From a virus, in IMG/VR virus record IMGVR_UViG_3300028653_000016, positions 1-64,000 of that record: a stretch of DNA of 64,000 nt; one strand, 5' to 3'. Under the pieces are notes generated by a model that saw nothing but the letters and a program-made list of their open reading frames with translations, searched no databases and was not told the DNA's origin. This document shows, one piece after another, positions 23,521-32,000 of the stretch (positions within the stretch are counted from its first letter, which is position 1; every line of letters begins with the position of its first letter). The translations under genes were made by a program, and so were the position numbers.

Positions 23521-24036
23521 TTAAAAAGTCTTTAGCGTACCACGTTGCAAATTACTACCACTATTTCCTTGCAAATTTTGATCGAGCTGTACGACTGTGA
23601 TCTGCCTAGACAAATTACTATTAGCAGACTCCAAATTAGAATGCACGAGCTGGATGCACTTCATAAACCACTGACCCTTAATTAAAGAAATGTCCCTATG
23701 ATGCAGGTCTAATACTTTTTCAGGCATCTTGATACGGGCAGCTACATTTCTAGCATCAGCTGATTTAGCAGCTAGACAGGACTGCTCTGTGACCATAAGA
23801 AGCTCAAGTTGCCTATCATGTTCATTCTGACAAATTTCTTTAAGGATCTCCAACTCGGCAACATTCTTCATTGCTTCTAGCAGTAAGGAAGTGACACGAT
23901 CCTTGGCCAGTTGCATTTCGGTTAGCTTCAAATTCAAACTAGCGAGCCCTTTGGTCGTCGGATCAGGATCAAGGATCACTTGGATCTTCTTTACTTCTTC
24001 CAATCGTTCTGCCATCTGTTCTTCTGATAGAGCCAT
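23521..24036 (-). CDS. Hypothetical helical protein, 171 aa
   Basis: Almost entirely alpha-helical with heptad-like stretches (SEEQMAERLEEVKKI, KLTEMQLAKDRVTSLLL). A central Cys/His-containing helix and a Gln/Asn-rich C-terminus follow. No known family. It lies directly upstream of the SSB-like gene and may act with it. Confidence 0.6.
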   Translation of the reverse strand: MALSEEQMAERLEEVKKIQVILDPDPTTKGLASLNLKLTEMQLAKDRVTSLLLEAMKNVAELEILKEICQNEHDRQLELLMVTEQSCLAAKSADARNVAARIKMPEKVLDLHHRDISLIKGQWFMKCIQLVHSNLESANSNLSRQITVVQLDQNLQGNSGSNLQRGTLKTF

Positions 24037-24053
24037 ATTATTCTCCTTAATTA

Positions 24054-24230
24054 TTACTCATATTCCTCAGAATATATTTTTTCCAATAAGATCTCATTAT
24101 CAGGATTAGGAATAGCCCTATACTTCTTACAATGACAACCAATAGTAAAACATTCGTAGGCCATCTCATCGTGTGCAATTCTTCCATGCAAGCATCTGCA
24201 TAAATGGATAAAAACAGCAAATTCGCCCAT
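24054..24230 (-). CDS. Small Cys/His zinc protein, 58 aa
   Basis: Start at 24230 is set by GGAGAATAAT just upstream. The product has CRCLHGRIAHD, CFTIGCHCKKY and a C-terminal acidic helix (NEILLEKIYSEE) in the place of the NLxYLE tail. It fits the expanded family with a diverged first motif (CxCLHG instead of CxCGH). An overlapping frame at 24047-24283 is rejected. Confidence 0.65.
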   Translation of the reverse strand: MGEFAVFIHLCRCLHGRIAHDEMAYECFTIGCHCKKYRAIPNPDNEILLEKIYSEEYE

Positions 24231-24231
24231 A

Positions 24232-24435
24232 TTATTCTCCTTGAACTCCAAATACTTTCTCTTGATCTCGTTCTACCAACCACTTAACCTGGGCGAATAA
24301 CTTATCACTGGCTGCAATTATTTCCTCAGCAGATGGTCCACTAGGAATCTCATCACCTTCTATCTCAGTAGTGAAGCATTTTAAACTTCCATCAGCCATC
24401 TTCACACTATCAGTAAATCGTTTAGAAATTTTCAT
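24232..24435 (-). CDS. Hypothetical protein, 67 aa
   Basis: Acidic soluble protein (MKISKRFTDSVKMADGS at the start) with a C-terminal helix (EEIIAASDKLFAQVKWLV). No motif recognised. It overlaps the charged protein upstream by 14 bases and ends two bases before the zinc gene. Confidence 0.55.
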   Translation of the reverse strand: MKISKRFTDSVKMADGSLKCFTTEIEGDEIPSGPSAEEIIAASDKLFAQVKWLVERDQEKVFGVQGE

Positions 24436-24772
24436 TTTTCACCTCTGGAGGTGGTACTTGTTCCTCTACCTGTTGTTCTTGTTGAGCAAAATATTCGGCT
24501 TCTTGCTGTTGTTGGTATAGATACTCTTCCTCTTGTCTATGTTCTTCTAAATGCCTCTCATGAGCTCGTCTTTCAGCAGCCTCTTCTTCTCTACGTTCTT
24601 CTTGCCTTCTCTCTTCATCTCTTTCTGCTGCTCGTTGTCCTTCAAAATAAGCCTCATCCTGATCAGAGTGTCTATCTCTATTCCCATCTCTATGATGATC
24701 CTCTCTATCACGATATCCCTGATCAAAATCTTCTCTCTCATCACCATAATAATGATTACTAAAAATGCTCAT
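24422..24772 (-). CDS. Highly charged low-complexity protein, 116 aa
   Basis: Composed mostly of Glu, Arg, Asp, His and Gln. The N-terminal half is rich in Asp/Arg/His (RDREDHHRDGNRDRH) and the rest forms one long single helix or coiled coil (EERRQEERREEEAAERR), ending in a Gln-rich and Pro-rich tail. It has no enzyme motifs and is probably a flexible adaptor. Several frames are open here because of the biased composition, but this frame has coupled overlaps at both ends. Confidence 0.6.
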   Translation of the reverse strand: MSIFSNHYYGDEREDFDQGYRDREDHHRDGNRDRHSDQDEAYFEGQRAAERDEERRQEERREEEAAERRAHERHLEEHRQEEEYLYQQQQEAEYFAQQEQQVEEQVPPPEVKNENF

Positions 24773-25131
24773 CGAAGGGCCTCTAATAAAGGATCAAGAT
24801 AACTTCTAGGACATTTAACCTTTGCTTCTTTCAATAGCTGCTTCACTTGCTTCTTATTTAGATCCCTCTTCAATTGCTTAATAGCACGAGGCAACGAAAT
24901 ATGAGTATCAGCAAAAAAGGCAACCCTATCTCCAATTCCGCAATGATGACTAGGAATCCAATCAAACACATAGGTATCAATTCGACCTGGAACACAATAA
25001 CGACTTATAGAAGCTCCAGCATCAGTTATCCAGATACGGAAAAAATCCATTCCCCATTTTGTTCTGCCAACTTGAATATTGTCAGAGAATAATACTTTAT
25101 CATCGTTATTATAATCCAGTGTTAGACTCAT
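24769..25131 (-). CDS. Hypothetical protein, 120 aa
   Basis: First gene after the near-perfect promoter at 25168-25196, with GGGAGA seven bases before the ATG. N-terminal part is beta-rich (KVLFSDNIQVGRTKWGMDFFRIWI), the C-terminal part is a basic helix (KQLKRDLNKKQVKQLLKEAK). No family recognised. Its position in the primase-helicase-SSB block suggests a replication accessory role. Confidence 0.6.
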   Translation of the reverse strand: MSLTLDYNNDDKVLFSDNIQVGRTKWGMDFFRIWITDAGASISRYCVPGRIDTYVFDWIPSHHCGIGDRVAFFADTHISLPRAIKQLKRDLNKKQVKQLLKEAKVKCPRSYLDPLLEALR

Positions 25132-25613
25132 TTCCCAATCTCCCGACTTTCTTTAATCTTCTGCTCCATTATAACATGAGAAACAGGATTTGTCAAGGTC
25201 TTATCTAAATCTTTTAAATAATTCATAACATTGTTAACTAGTTCGGGTTTACGATACATCAAATCTCTTACATATTTGGATACTGCAAAGTTAAGTTCAT
25301 CTTTGAAATCTTTTTCATCTTTTACATCAATTCCGTCCAAGGTCATTGTTATCTCTTCAAGAACGTTTGTGTCACCATCCAAGGCTTCCTTGGCAACTCT
25401 GAAAGAACACCCTTTAAACTTACTGTAAAAGTTATAGATATCGCCTCCAACTGAACAGGGGAAACAAAAATAGCTGCTGGTGTGCTCGTAAATTACTAAA
25501 CTAGGCTTCTTATCCTCGTGCCAGGGACAGCAGATAGCTTTAAGCTCATTAGAGTATTGAACTGCCTTCTGCCCAGTTAGTTCCTCTATGACTTCAAGAA
25601 TTGTTTTCTTCAT
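25128..25613 (-). CDS. DnaG-type primase, zinc-binding domain subunit
   Basis: 161 residues. The CHC2-type zinc finger is clear: CCPWHEDKKPSL, then FCFPCSVGGDIYNF, as in the N-terminus of DnaG. The rest is helical and lacks TOPRIM motifs. The catalytic part is a separate gene at 4481-5134. It overlaps the DnaB-like helicase gene by four bases, as expected of a primase-helicase pair. It recognises template sequence for priming. Confidence 0.8.
   Translation of the reverse strand: MKKTILEVIEELTGQKAVQYSNELKAICCPWHEDKKPSLVIYEHTSSYFCFPCSVGGDIYNFYSKFKGCSFRVAKEALDGDTNVLEEITMTLDGIDVKDEKDFKDELNFAVSKYVRDLMYRKPELVNNVMNYLKDLDKTLTNPVSHVIMEQKIKESREIGK
25168..25196 (-). promoter_or_regulatory. Near-consensus sigma70-type promoter inside the primase gene
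   Basis: TTGACA (25196-25191), a 17-base spacer with TGT before the -10, and TATAAT (25173-25168) on the minus strand. Both hexamers are perfect. It lies in the 3' part of the primase zinc-domain gene and reads into the gene starting at 25131. Confidence 0.7.
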
Positions 25614-26977
25614 ACTACAGGAGTGCTCGTTCCACCGATCTGAATCTCTTGTATTTGCATGTATTTGCCATTAATCTGCAAAGTAGCTGTTCCTGTTTCT
25701 GAATGCCTTGATAGCATTAATGCTAAACGTGCAAATCCCTTCTTCCCATTTCTATCAAATCCTTCTCTATCCTCAATTCTCCAGGAAAAAACATAATCTA
25801 CGTCCTTCAGGGGCTGGCCTGAACGCTCGATATCGTAGGCATCAAAATCCTTATTATCCTCTAGAGCATCTTTAGCACTCTGAGCTTTCACATGGGTAAG
25901 CAAAATAAAAGGAATACGTTCCTGCAAAGCCATGCTACAAATATTTTGAGCAATGATACCCTTCTTTTGCCAATCTTGCATAGCCTCTTTGGAGGTAGTA
26001 GTCATTCTTCCAAAGTGATCGACTACAACCAATCCAACCTTCTTACCATCCTCTTTAAGCTTTTTAATTCGTTCTCCAATTAACTCTGGAGTACTGATAG
26101 CTGCAGGTACTTCATCAAAATAAATCTTATTCAGAATCTGATGCTTACCCTCTTTTACTGAAGTAATAAACTGAATCCAACGAGATTCTTCCATAGCATC
26201 CATCTGATTAGAATAGATATGAGACAAGGGGATACAAAGCTCCATGGCAGCGTAACGCATGTAGAAAAGTTCAACAGTCCCTTCGTTAGCATGATAATAG
26301 GAATACACGCCACGTTTAGCTGCTCTATAGCAAATATTCATAGCAAGAGCTGACTTAAATTCTTTCGGTGGAGCCATTATGATAGACACACTCGATGGGG
26401 CAAGTCCACCAGTCAAAGAATCGATACCAGCATACCCAATCTTTAATCCTTCGTACTTCTGAGGATTTGCCTTCCTGTCCTCATATTCCCAATGAATGCG
26501 ATCACCAAAAGTATCAAGCTGCCCTGATCGTACTATCTCAGTTCTAAATTTACTTTCAATCCTACCTAGTGAATTCTTAAGCTCCTCAATAGCCTGATCA
26601 GTCTTATTGCTAGAAAGATCCTCCACGCTTCTGCGTAACGCTTGCTCCACCAAATTACGTTTATGGTAGGATAACATGGTATCAATGAGAAATTCAATAC
26701 TACTGTCATCTGGGGTCTCAACAGCAAGCTCATTCCACAACACAGACACACTGCTTGCCAAATCTTCCTGAATATTCTGTTGCTGAAGAACTGAAATCAC
26801 TTCAGTTGCATTTGGAGAAGTACCATAAGTCCTTGCAGCCCAAACTAATACTCTATATAACGTTCGAGAGGTAGACCAGACAAAAGCATCATTAGGAAGT
26901 CTATCCCCAGCGATTTGAGCTTTTGCAGGATCTCTTATAATATGTCTAAGAAGATTTTTCTCTAATTGTTGATCCAT
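25610..26977 (-). CDS. DnaB-like replicative helicase
   Basis: 455 residues. An N-terminal helical domain (EKNLLRHIIRDP) is followed by a linker and a RecA-fold motor with LKIGYAGIDSLTGGLAPSS, a P-loop, the Walker B GLVVVDHFGRM, LTHVKAQ and a SRHSETG region before the C-terminal strand. The P-loop reads APPKEFKSA, so the usual Gly before Lys is Phe. It follows the primase subunit gene and should unwind DNA at the phage fork. Confidence 0.83.
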   Translation of the reverse strand: MDQQLEKNLLRHIIRDPAKAQIAGDRLPNDAFVWSTSRTLYRVLVWAARTYGTSPNATEVISVLQQQNIQEDLASSVSVLWNELAVETPDDSSIEFLIDTMLSYHKRNLVEQALRRSVEDLSSNKTDQAIEELKNSLGRIESKFRTEIVRSGQLDTFGDRIHWEYEDRKANPQKYEGLKIGYAGIDSLTGGLAPSSVSIIMAPPKEFKSALAMNICYRAAKRGVYSYYHANEGTVELFYMRYAAMELCIPLSHIYSNQMDAMEESRWIQFITSVKEGKHQILNKIYFDEVPAAISTPELIGERIKKLKEDGKKVGLVVVDHFGRMTTTSKEAMQDWQKKGIIAQNICSMALQERIPFILLTHVKAQSAKDALEDNKDFDAYDIERSGQPLKDVDYVFSWRIEDREGFDRNGKKGFARLALMLSRHSETGTATLQINGKYMQIQEIQIGGTSTPVV

Positions 26978-26981
26978 TATA

Positions 26982-27176
26982 TTACCTCAATTCAAATGAC
27001 AAACAAGAGCATCTTCCAGCCCTGCACCAAACATCTGGTGCTAATTGACTATGGGGAGGACAATAATCTAAAAATTCTCTTGGTAAAGCTCTAATAGCAC
27101 AATGATACTTAAGCAAATGCCCACACACAGAACATTTTCGAGTCATAGCTATTCTTTCTAGCATCTCTCTATTCAT
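26982..27176 (-). CDS. Small CxCGH-type zinc protein, 64 aa
   Basis: Start at 27176 is set by GGAGAAG upstream, overlapping the previous stop by four bases. The product has CSVCGHLLKYHC, CPPH and a C-terminal CRAGRCSCLSF. It belongs to the Cys/His family but lacks the NLxYLE tail. It is placed directly before the DnaB-like helicase gene. Confidence 0.65.
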   Translation of the reverse strand: MNREMLERIAMTRKCSVCGHLLKYHCAIRALPREFLDYCPPHSQLAPDVWCRAGRCSCLSFELR

Positions 27177-27376
27177 GCAATCTTCTCCATAGCCTTCATT
27201 TCCAACCATTCTAAATTAGACATAGGCTTATATATGCCACAACATTTCCAATTAGCTTTTTCGTCAGCATAACAACCCCAACAAGTATCTTCAAAATCCC
27301 AATTCTCAAATCTACTAAGAAACGTTCTTGTATGATGAGATGCCTTACTATGGCTGCAGATACAAGGGCGATCCAT
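27173..27376 (-). CDS. Small zinc protein, NLxYLE family
   Basis: 67 residues: CICSHSKASHH, CWGCYAD, WKCCGIY and the signature in the form SNLEWLE. The first motif has CSH in place of CGH. It overlaps neighbours on both sides and pairs with the member at 26982-27176. Confidence 0.7.
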   Translation of the reverse strand: MDRPCICSHSKASHHTRTFLSRFENWDFEDTCWGCYADEKANWKCCGIYKPMSNLEWLEMKAMEKIA

Positions 27377-27654
27377 TATTCATCATCCTCTACATCGCCA
27401 TGATCATGAGATTCAACATCATAAAATTCTTCTACTTCCTCTGGTGTCATCTCAGTAATATAGTAGGTGCCTGAATAGAAAATTTTTGTCGTGAATGGAA
27501 CATCACTCCAGACCCTATCAGCCTCGACCACGCCTGAAGGAGAGATTTTCACATTTTTGACGACAAACATATCGTCATTTCTCTTTTGCAAATCGTCATT
27601 CAGTAAGGATACTCTGTAATGTCTTTCTGGAACTAAATTTTCTCCATCTTTCAT
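27376..27654 (-). CDS. Hypothetical protein, 92 aa
   Basis: Beta-rich acidic protein (RHYRVSLLNDDLQ, MFVVKNVKISPSG) with a strongly acidic C-terminus (EVEEFYDVESHDHGDVEDDE). No family recognised. One-base overlap with the zinc protein downstream; a ribosome site GGAGAGATAAT precedes the start. Confidence 0.6.
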   Translation of the reverse strand: MKDGENLVPERHYRVSLLNDDLQKRNDDMFVVKNVKISPSGVVEADRVWSDVPFTTKIFYSGTYYITEMTPEEVEEFYDVESHDHGDVEDDE

Positions 27655-27668
27655 ATTATCTCTCCTTT

Positions 27669-27827
27669 TTACTTAGAACTCAAGTGCCATCCCATGCAGA
27701 CAGTACAGTGATATGATCTCACTATCACTGCTTTATACTCATACAAATACATAGCTGTCTGCTCAGCTTCAGCTTGGCTATTGTATTTTTTCTTTGTTTG
27801 GCAGCTCGTAATAGCGTTAGGTTTCAT
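27669..27827 (-). CDS. Small zinc-binding protein, 52 aa
   Basis: The ATG overlaps the stop of the glycosylase-like gene (TAATG). The product ends in SYHCTVCMGWHLSSK, a short Cys/His motif common in small phage proteins of unknown role, and begins with a Cys (SCQTKKKYNS) and a helix. Not part of the NLxYLE family. Confidence 0.65.
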   Translation of the reverse strand: MKPNAITSCQTKKKYNSQAEAEQTAMYLYEYKAVIVRSYHCTVCMGWHLSSK

Positions 27828-28240
27828 TAATACCCTTCTTTACTCGGCCAAAAATAAGGTGTAGCAGGATCTTCAACCCATCCAAATTTTCCATACCATA
27901 TAGGATCTTTTCTAAGAAGATTAGCTCTCATAGCGGAATGATATTTCTCATTACCTAGCCAAGGAGGAAGTTCTCTATATAGGAATGGACAAAACTTTGT
28001 ATGGATTGTACTATTAAATCCCCTATTGATCCATTCTACACACATGACCCATCCATAATAAGAAAGAGCACCTTCATAGCCTTTCCATTGCTGCACAGCG
28101 GGATGATGAGCCCACCCTTTGGATTTACCCGTTAAGGTATTAAGAATCTGCAGAGCTTCCACTCTCTGTTTTCCGAGCCTCTTATTATCTAAGCACTCAG
28201 CTGACTTTTTAAAGTCACTATAGGGTAAGAATGTTTGCAT
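27827..28240 (-). CDS. Pyrimidine-dimer DNA glycosylase-like protein (MSMEG_6728 type)
   Basis: 137 residues starting MQTFLPYSDFKKSAECLDNK, then RLGKQRVEALQIL, HHPAVQQWKGYEGAL and a C-terminal block rich in Trp and Pro. This matches a family of small proteins related to T4 endonuclease V, which removes UV-induced pyrimidine dimers. The conserved N-terminal region fits, but catalysis has not been shown for this branch. It is the first gene after the promoter at 28256-28284. Confidence 0.7.
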   Translation of the reverse strand: MQTFLPYSDFKKSAECLDNKRLGKQRVEALQILNTLTGKSKGWAHHPAVQQWKGYEGALSYYGWVMCVEWINRGFNSTIHTKFCPFLYRELPPWLGNEKYHSAMRANLLRKDPIWYGKFGWVEDPATPYFWPSKEGY

Positions 28241-28255
28241 TATATGCCTCGATAT

Positions 28256-28284
28256 AGTATATCACACTTGCTCGTTATTTGCAA
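28256..28284 (-). promoter_or_regulatory. Promoter of the recurrent phage type
   Basis: TTGCAA (28284-28279), a 17-base spacer ending in TGA, and TATACT (28261-28256) on the minus strand. It lies in the end of the 101-aa gene and is 15 bases from the glycosylase-like start, with a GAGG ribosome site between. Confidence 0.7.
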
Positions 28285-28567
28285 GCTCTCTTTTGGCTCT
28301 TTCTTCAGCCTCTTTTTTATATTTTGCCTCATACGCTTTTTGACAATAAGTACATTCATTTGAAAAAGGACAATGGTGAATAACTAATTGCTCTATCTCT
28401 TCTGATTCCTGTTCTTCCTTCACCCACTTAGGTTTAGTCAAATAATAGGGAAACAGCTTGGCTATAGCTGTAGCTGCTTTCCAATCGGTAGCTTTGATAG
28501 CTTTAAGATATTTTTTTACTATCGTTGCGCTATCAAGAGTATCGGTTAGTTTGGTTGATTTATTCAT
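28262..28567 (-). CDS. Hypothetical protein, 101 aa
   Basis: Helical protein (SATIVKKYLKAIKATDW) with a central Cys/His cluster (HHCPFSNECTYCQKAY) that could bind a metal ion, followed by a charged helix (KYKKEAEERAKREL). No family recognised. Promoter elements of the next transcription unit lie in its last codons. Confidence 0.6.
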   Translation of the reverse strand: MNKSTKLTDTLDSATIVKKYLKAIKATDWKAATAIAKLFPYYLTKPKWVKEEQESEEIEQLVIHHCPFSNECTYCQKAYEAKYKKEAEERAKRELANNEQV

Positions 28568-28579
28568 TGTTATTTAATT

Positions 28580-28729
28580 CTATTCTCTAAAAATAAACAT
28601 CTCACATTTTTTGTCACAAGGTATAGTTAGAGTTCCTAACCCACAACAGCTTCCATTTGATGAATTATGTGCTATTCTATTGTGAACACATGTTTGACAA
28701 GCATCATAATCTCTTTGATTATCACTCAT
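28580..28729 (-). CDS. Small Cys-rich protein, 49 aa
   Basis: An ATG with GGAGAAATAAA upstream opens a 49-codon frame with CQTCVHNRIAH, SCCG and CDKKCEMF. The paired Cys and His suggest one zinc ion and a distant link to the expanded small zinc family. It has no NLxYLE tail. It lies in the gap between the 101-aa gene and the membrane protein gene. Confidence 0.6.
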   Translation of the reverse strand: MSDNQRDYDACQTCVHNRIAHNSSNGSCCGLGTLTIPCDKKCEMFIFRE

Positions 28730-28743
28730 TTTATTTCTCCTTA

Positions 28744-29088
28744 TTATAAATCAAAATAAGACCAATCTTTCTTATTAAAAAATCTAACTATTCTAAAACC
28801 AAACCAATTATATCTATTCTTAAGAATGGGCAAAAGAATAGCAGCTCTCCCTTTGTCATAAGCTCCACTACTAGAAGACTGAACAATATTATTTAATTGA
28901 TTAATTATCCACTCAATTGTTTGTTTTTTCCATGGTTCCCAACCCCCGCTACTTTCATTAAATACATCGTCAAGAATATGTTGAAGATATCTTTTTTGAT
29001 CTTCCCATTTAGTTATTGAAAACACAAATAACGTGACAATACTAACAACTAAACTGCTCAGGTCAACACAAACATGGAAAAATTTCAT
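28744..29088 (-). CDS. Membrane-anchored hypothetical protein, 114 aa
   Basis: A hydrophobic N-terminal segment (LSSLVVSIVTLFVFSI, about residues 10-27) is followed by a soluble helical part with a Ser-rich stretch (IVQSSSSGAYDKG) and an aromatic, basic C-terminus. No family recognised. It overlaps the helicase gene by four bases and could act with it. Confidence 0.6.
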   Translation of the reverse strand: MKFFHVCVDLSSLVVSIVTLFVFSITKWEDQKRYLQHILDDVFNESSGGWEPWKKQTIEWIINQLNNIVQSSSSGAYDKGRAAILLPILKNRYNWFGFRIVRFFNKKDWSYFDL

Positions 29089-32000
29089 AGTAACCCATTC
29101 TCTTTCATAAATTTATCTCTGTATTCAATTGCTTCTTCTTTTGTTCTAAAATATTTTCTATGTGTTTTACCCTCAAGTGTAATGATAAAAGTATAGCTGT
29201 CATCATTTTTTCTATGCCCTAAATGATGCAACGGACTTTTTTCAATAGAAATCTTTCGTTGAAGTTCTCTATTAAAGCAACCACAAGACTTAGTATGCCC
29301 TCTAAGTAAAGATTGTTCATCAACTACTTTCTCAGTACCACAATCACATTTTACTCTATAAAGTATTGTATTATATTTGTTAAATCCCTCTCGATTTAAA
29401 ATAACAAGCTTTTCAAAACGTGTCCCAATCTCTAAACCATCAGATTTTCTAATACAACCACAAGATTGGGTGCCTCCACTCTCTAAAATGCTTCTACGAA
29501 CTATTTTTGTATTGCCACAGTCACATTTACATACCCAGGTATATTGTCCTTTTTCATCTATATTATTAAGTTTCTCTACCGTTAATCTTCCAAATACTTT
29601 CCCAATTAGATCTGTTTGTTTAAAAAATGTTTTGGTGGTAGGAAATTTTTGAAATGCTGAAAAAGAAGGATGCTTTCTAAAATTTAAAATCTGATAAAAA
29701 TGAGCCAAAAATCTCTCCTCAGAATTTGGGGAAATTTGACTTGGTAGATACTTATTAATTTCACAAAATTGTTCTAATTTCTTAAGATTAGAATTAAATA
29801 CAAAATCTCTTCGGGAAGGTATTTTACTAAAATATTCGAAATATTCTGGCTTTTCTGTACATATACTTTTTTGTAAAACAGCATGCATAAATTCTGCTAT
29901 TTCTTTTTCATCCTTTTTTCTACTATAAGGTCTATATCCGACCTTGTCACAAAATTCCTTAGCTTGTAGAAATTTTTCATTAAGTTCTAGATCAATAAGT
30001 CTTTTATAAGGAGCCATTTCCTGAGCAAAAATAGAGTCATATGATTTATTACTATCTGAATCAATTGTGTAATTAGTTAAAAGAACTGCTAATTGATATT
30101 CTTCTGTATCTTCAATATGTCTACTAGGTAGGTAATGCTGACCTTTATAAATATGCTTTGTGATCCAATCTCGTATACGTTGTTTATTACCATCTGAATT
30201 TTGGTATATACTTTCTCTCACCACAGTAAAAATCTTGTCTTCCATTGAAGGAATATAAGTTGAGATCTCCAAAATCTTCTCTTCCTTAGCCCCGCTTGAT
30301 CCTCTGCTGTCAGGTGTAACCTTTCTCTTGCCATCTCCTGTCTTCAAAGCATTAATCTCAGCCATCAACACTTCATCCACATCCTGGAGAGCATTCAGAA
30401 TAGCTTTCACATCTTTGAATACACTCTCATCAATCTCAGACTCCATAGTAGCAGTATCTTTGAAATAAACTGGAAGAAGAATAACTGCTTGCTTATCTGG
30501 ATTATTTTTGTCAATCCTCATAGCTCTACCAGCAGCTTGGACGATATCAATCTTAGATTTCTTAGGATCACAGAACATTACCAAATCAATATTAGGCACA
30601 TCAATGCCTTCTGTTAAGCAACGGGCATTAGTCATGATAGCATCTTGTGACGCTTTGAAGGTATTCATCGTCCCAAGACGTTCTGAAGCACTCTGCTCAC
30701 CATTCACATGCACAACTTGCCCACCAAAGCCTGAAATAGCTGCATGATCTTTCTGAAAGGCTTTAGCATTACTGATAGTACTATGAAATGTGATTGCATG
30801 TTTTGCATGATACTCAGCCATTACCTTATTCAAGGCAATGTGATTTGCAGCCGTTTCAAAATTCAATAAGCTACCATCTTTGGTATGCCCATAAGTCCTA
30901 TCTTTAATAAGCTTCTGCAAATCTTCATCTGTGAGCCCAGTAATAACAATCTTATAGGGAGCTAACAATTTAAGATCAATTGCTTGTCGGAAAGACATTT
31001 TATAGAAAGGCTTCCCATAAACCTTCTCATCTGCCATATCAAATACTTGAAAGCCTTTTAAAACTTGTGAAGTTTTCACTCCATCTTTATATACTTTCGG
31101 GGTAGCCGTTTGAAACAGTCTCTTACCCAAATTTAATTTAATATCTAATGGAAGTGTAAAAGCTCGCTTACTTTCTCCTACGGTCTTATGTGCCTCATCA
31201 AAAACTGTCAATCCAAAAGGAAGAGCTTTCTTACCTTTAACCAATTTCTCAAGAACATGAAAGCTTTGATAGGTACTATAAACAATTGCCTTGGGATTAT
31301 TCTTCAGAAAATCCTTCACTACTTTAACATCCGTAGTAACTCTGCTATCCACACTATGCAGCCGAATCTCAGCATCATCTTCAGATTTCTTATAAACCTT
31401 TGTACCATCCTCTGCCTCTTTGTCAATATCGTACTCAGAACAGATACACAGATAGGGAACTGATAAATCCTTACGATTAGCATTCCAAACATTCTTGGTC
31501 TGCTTCAAAAGACTCAAAGAAGGAACTAAAATTAAAGCCCTATCAAACTTACCTTCTTCATAGACCCACAAAGCCTCTAAACTCTTGCCCCAACCACATG
31601 GAACCAAAAGCTGCCCCTTATCCCCTTCCCTAAACCCCGCTAGGATAGCATTTAAGGCTTCTAGCTGGTCTGGCCTTGGCTTTTTAGGGGCTCGAACGAC
31701 TTCAGACACCTTTTCATCTAAAAGGGCTAAAATCTGCCCAAATACCTCAGTTTCAATTGTAGCTACAGTTTCAAAGCCTACAAACTCCCATTTATCAAAT
31801 TTCTCTGTATATTCAGATATCCCAGCAACATTTGTAAAGATAATCCGATAATCAGCCTTTTCTCCTTCAAGAAACAAATTACCAAGCTTATCCCCATTCC
31901 AATCTAGGGAACCTTGCTGATCCCTATGAAACTTACATTGAATAGCTGACAACTTCCCTTGAAAGTCTTCTAGGACTAAATCAATTCCATGATCCCCTTT

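Noticed and set aside
24047-24283. 78-aa frame overlapping the zinc gene at 24054
   Set aside because: The competing frame has the family Cys/His motif and a good ribosome site, while this one does not.
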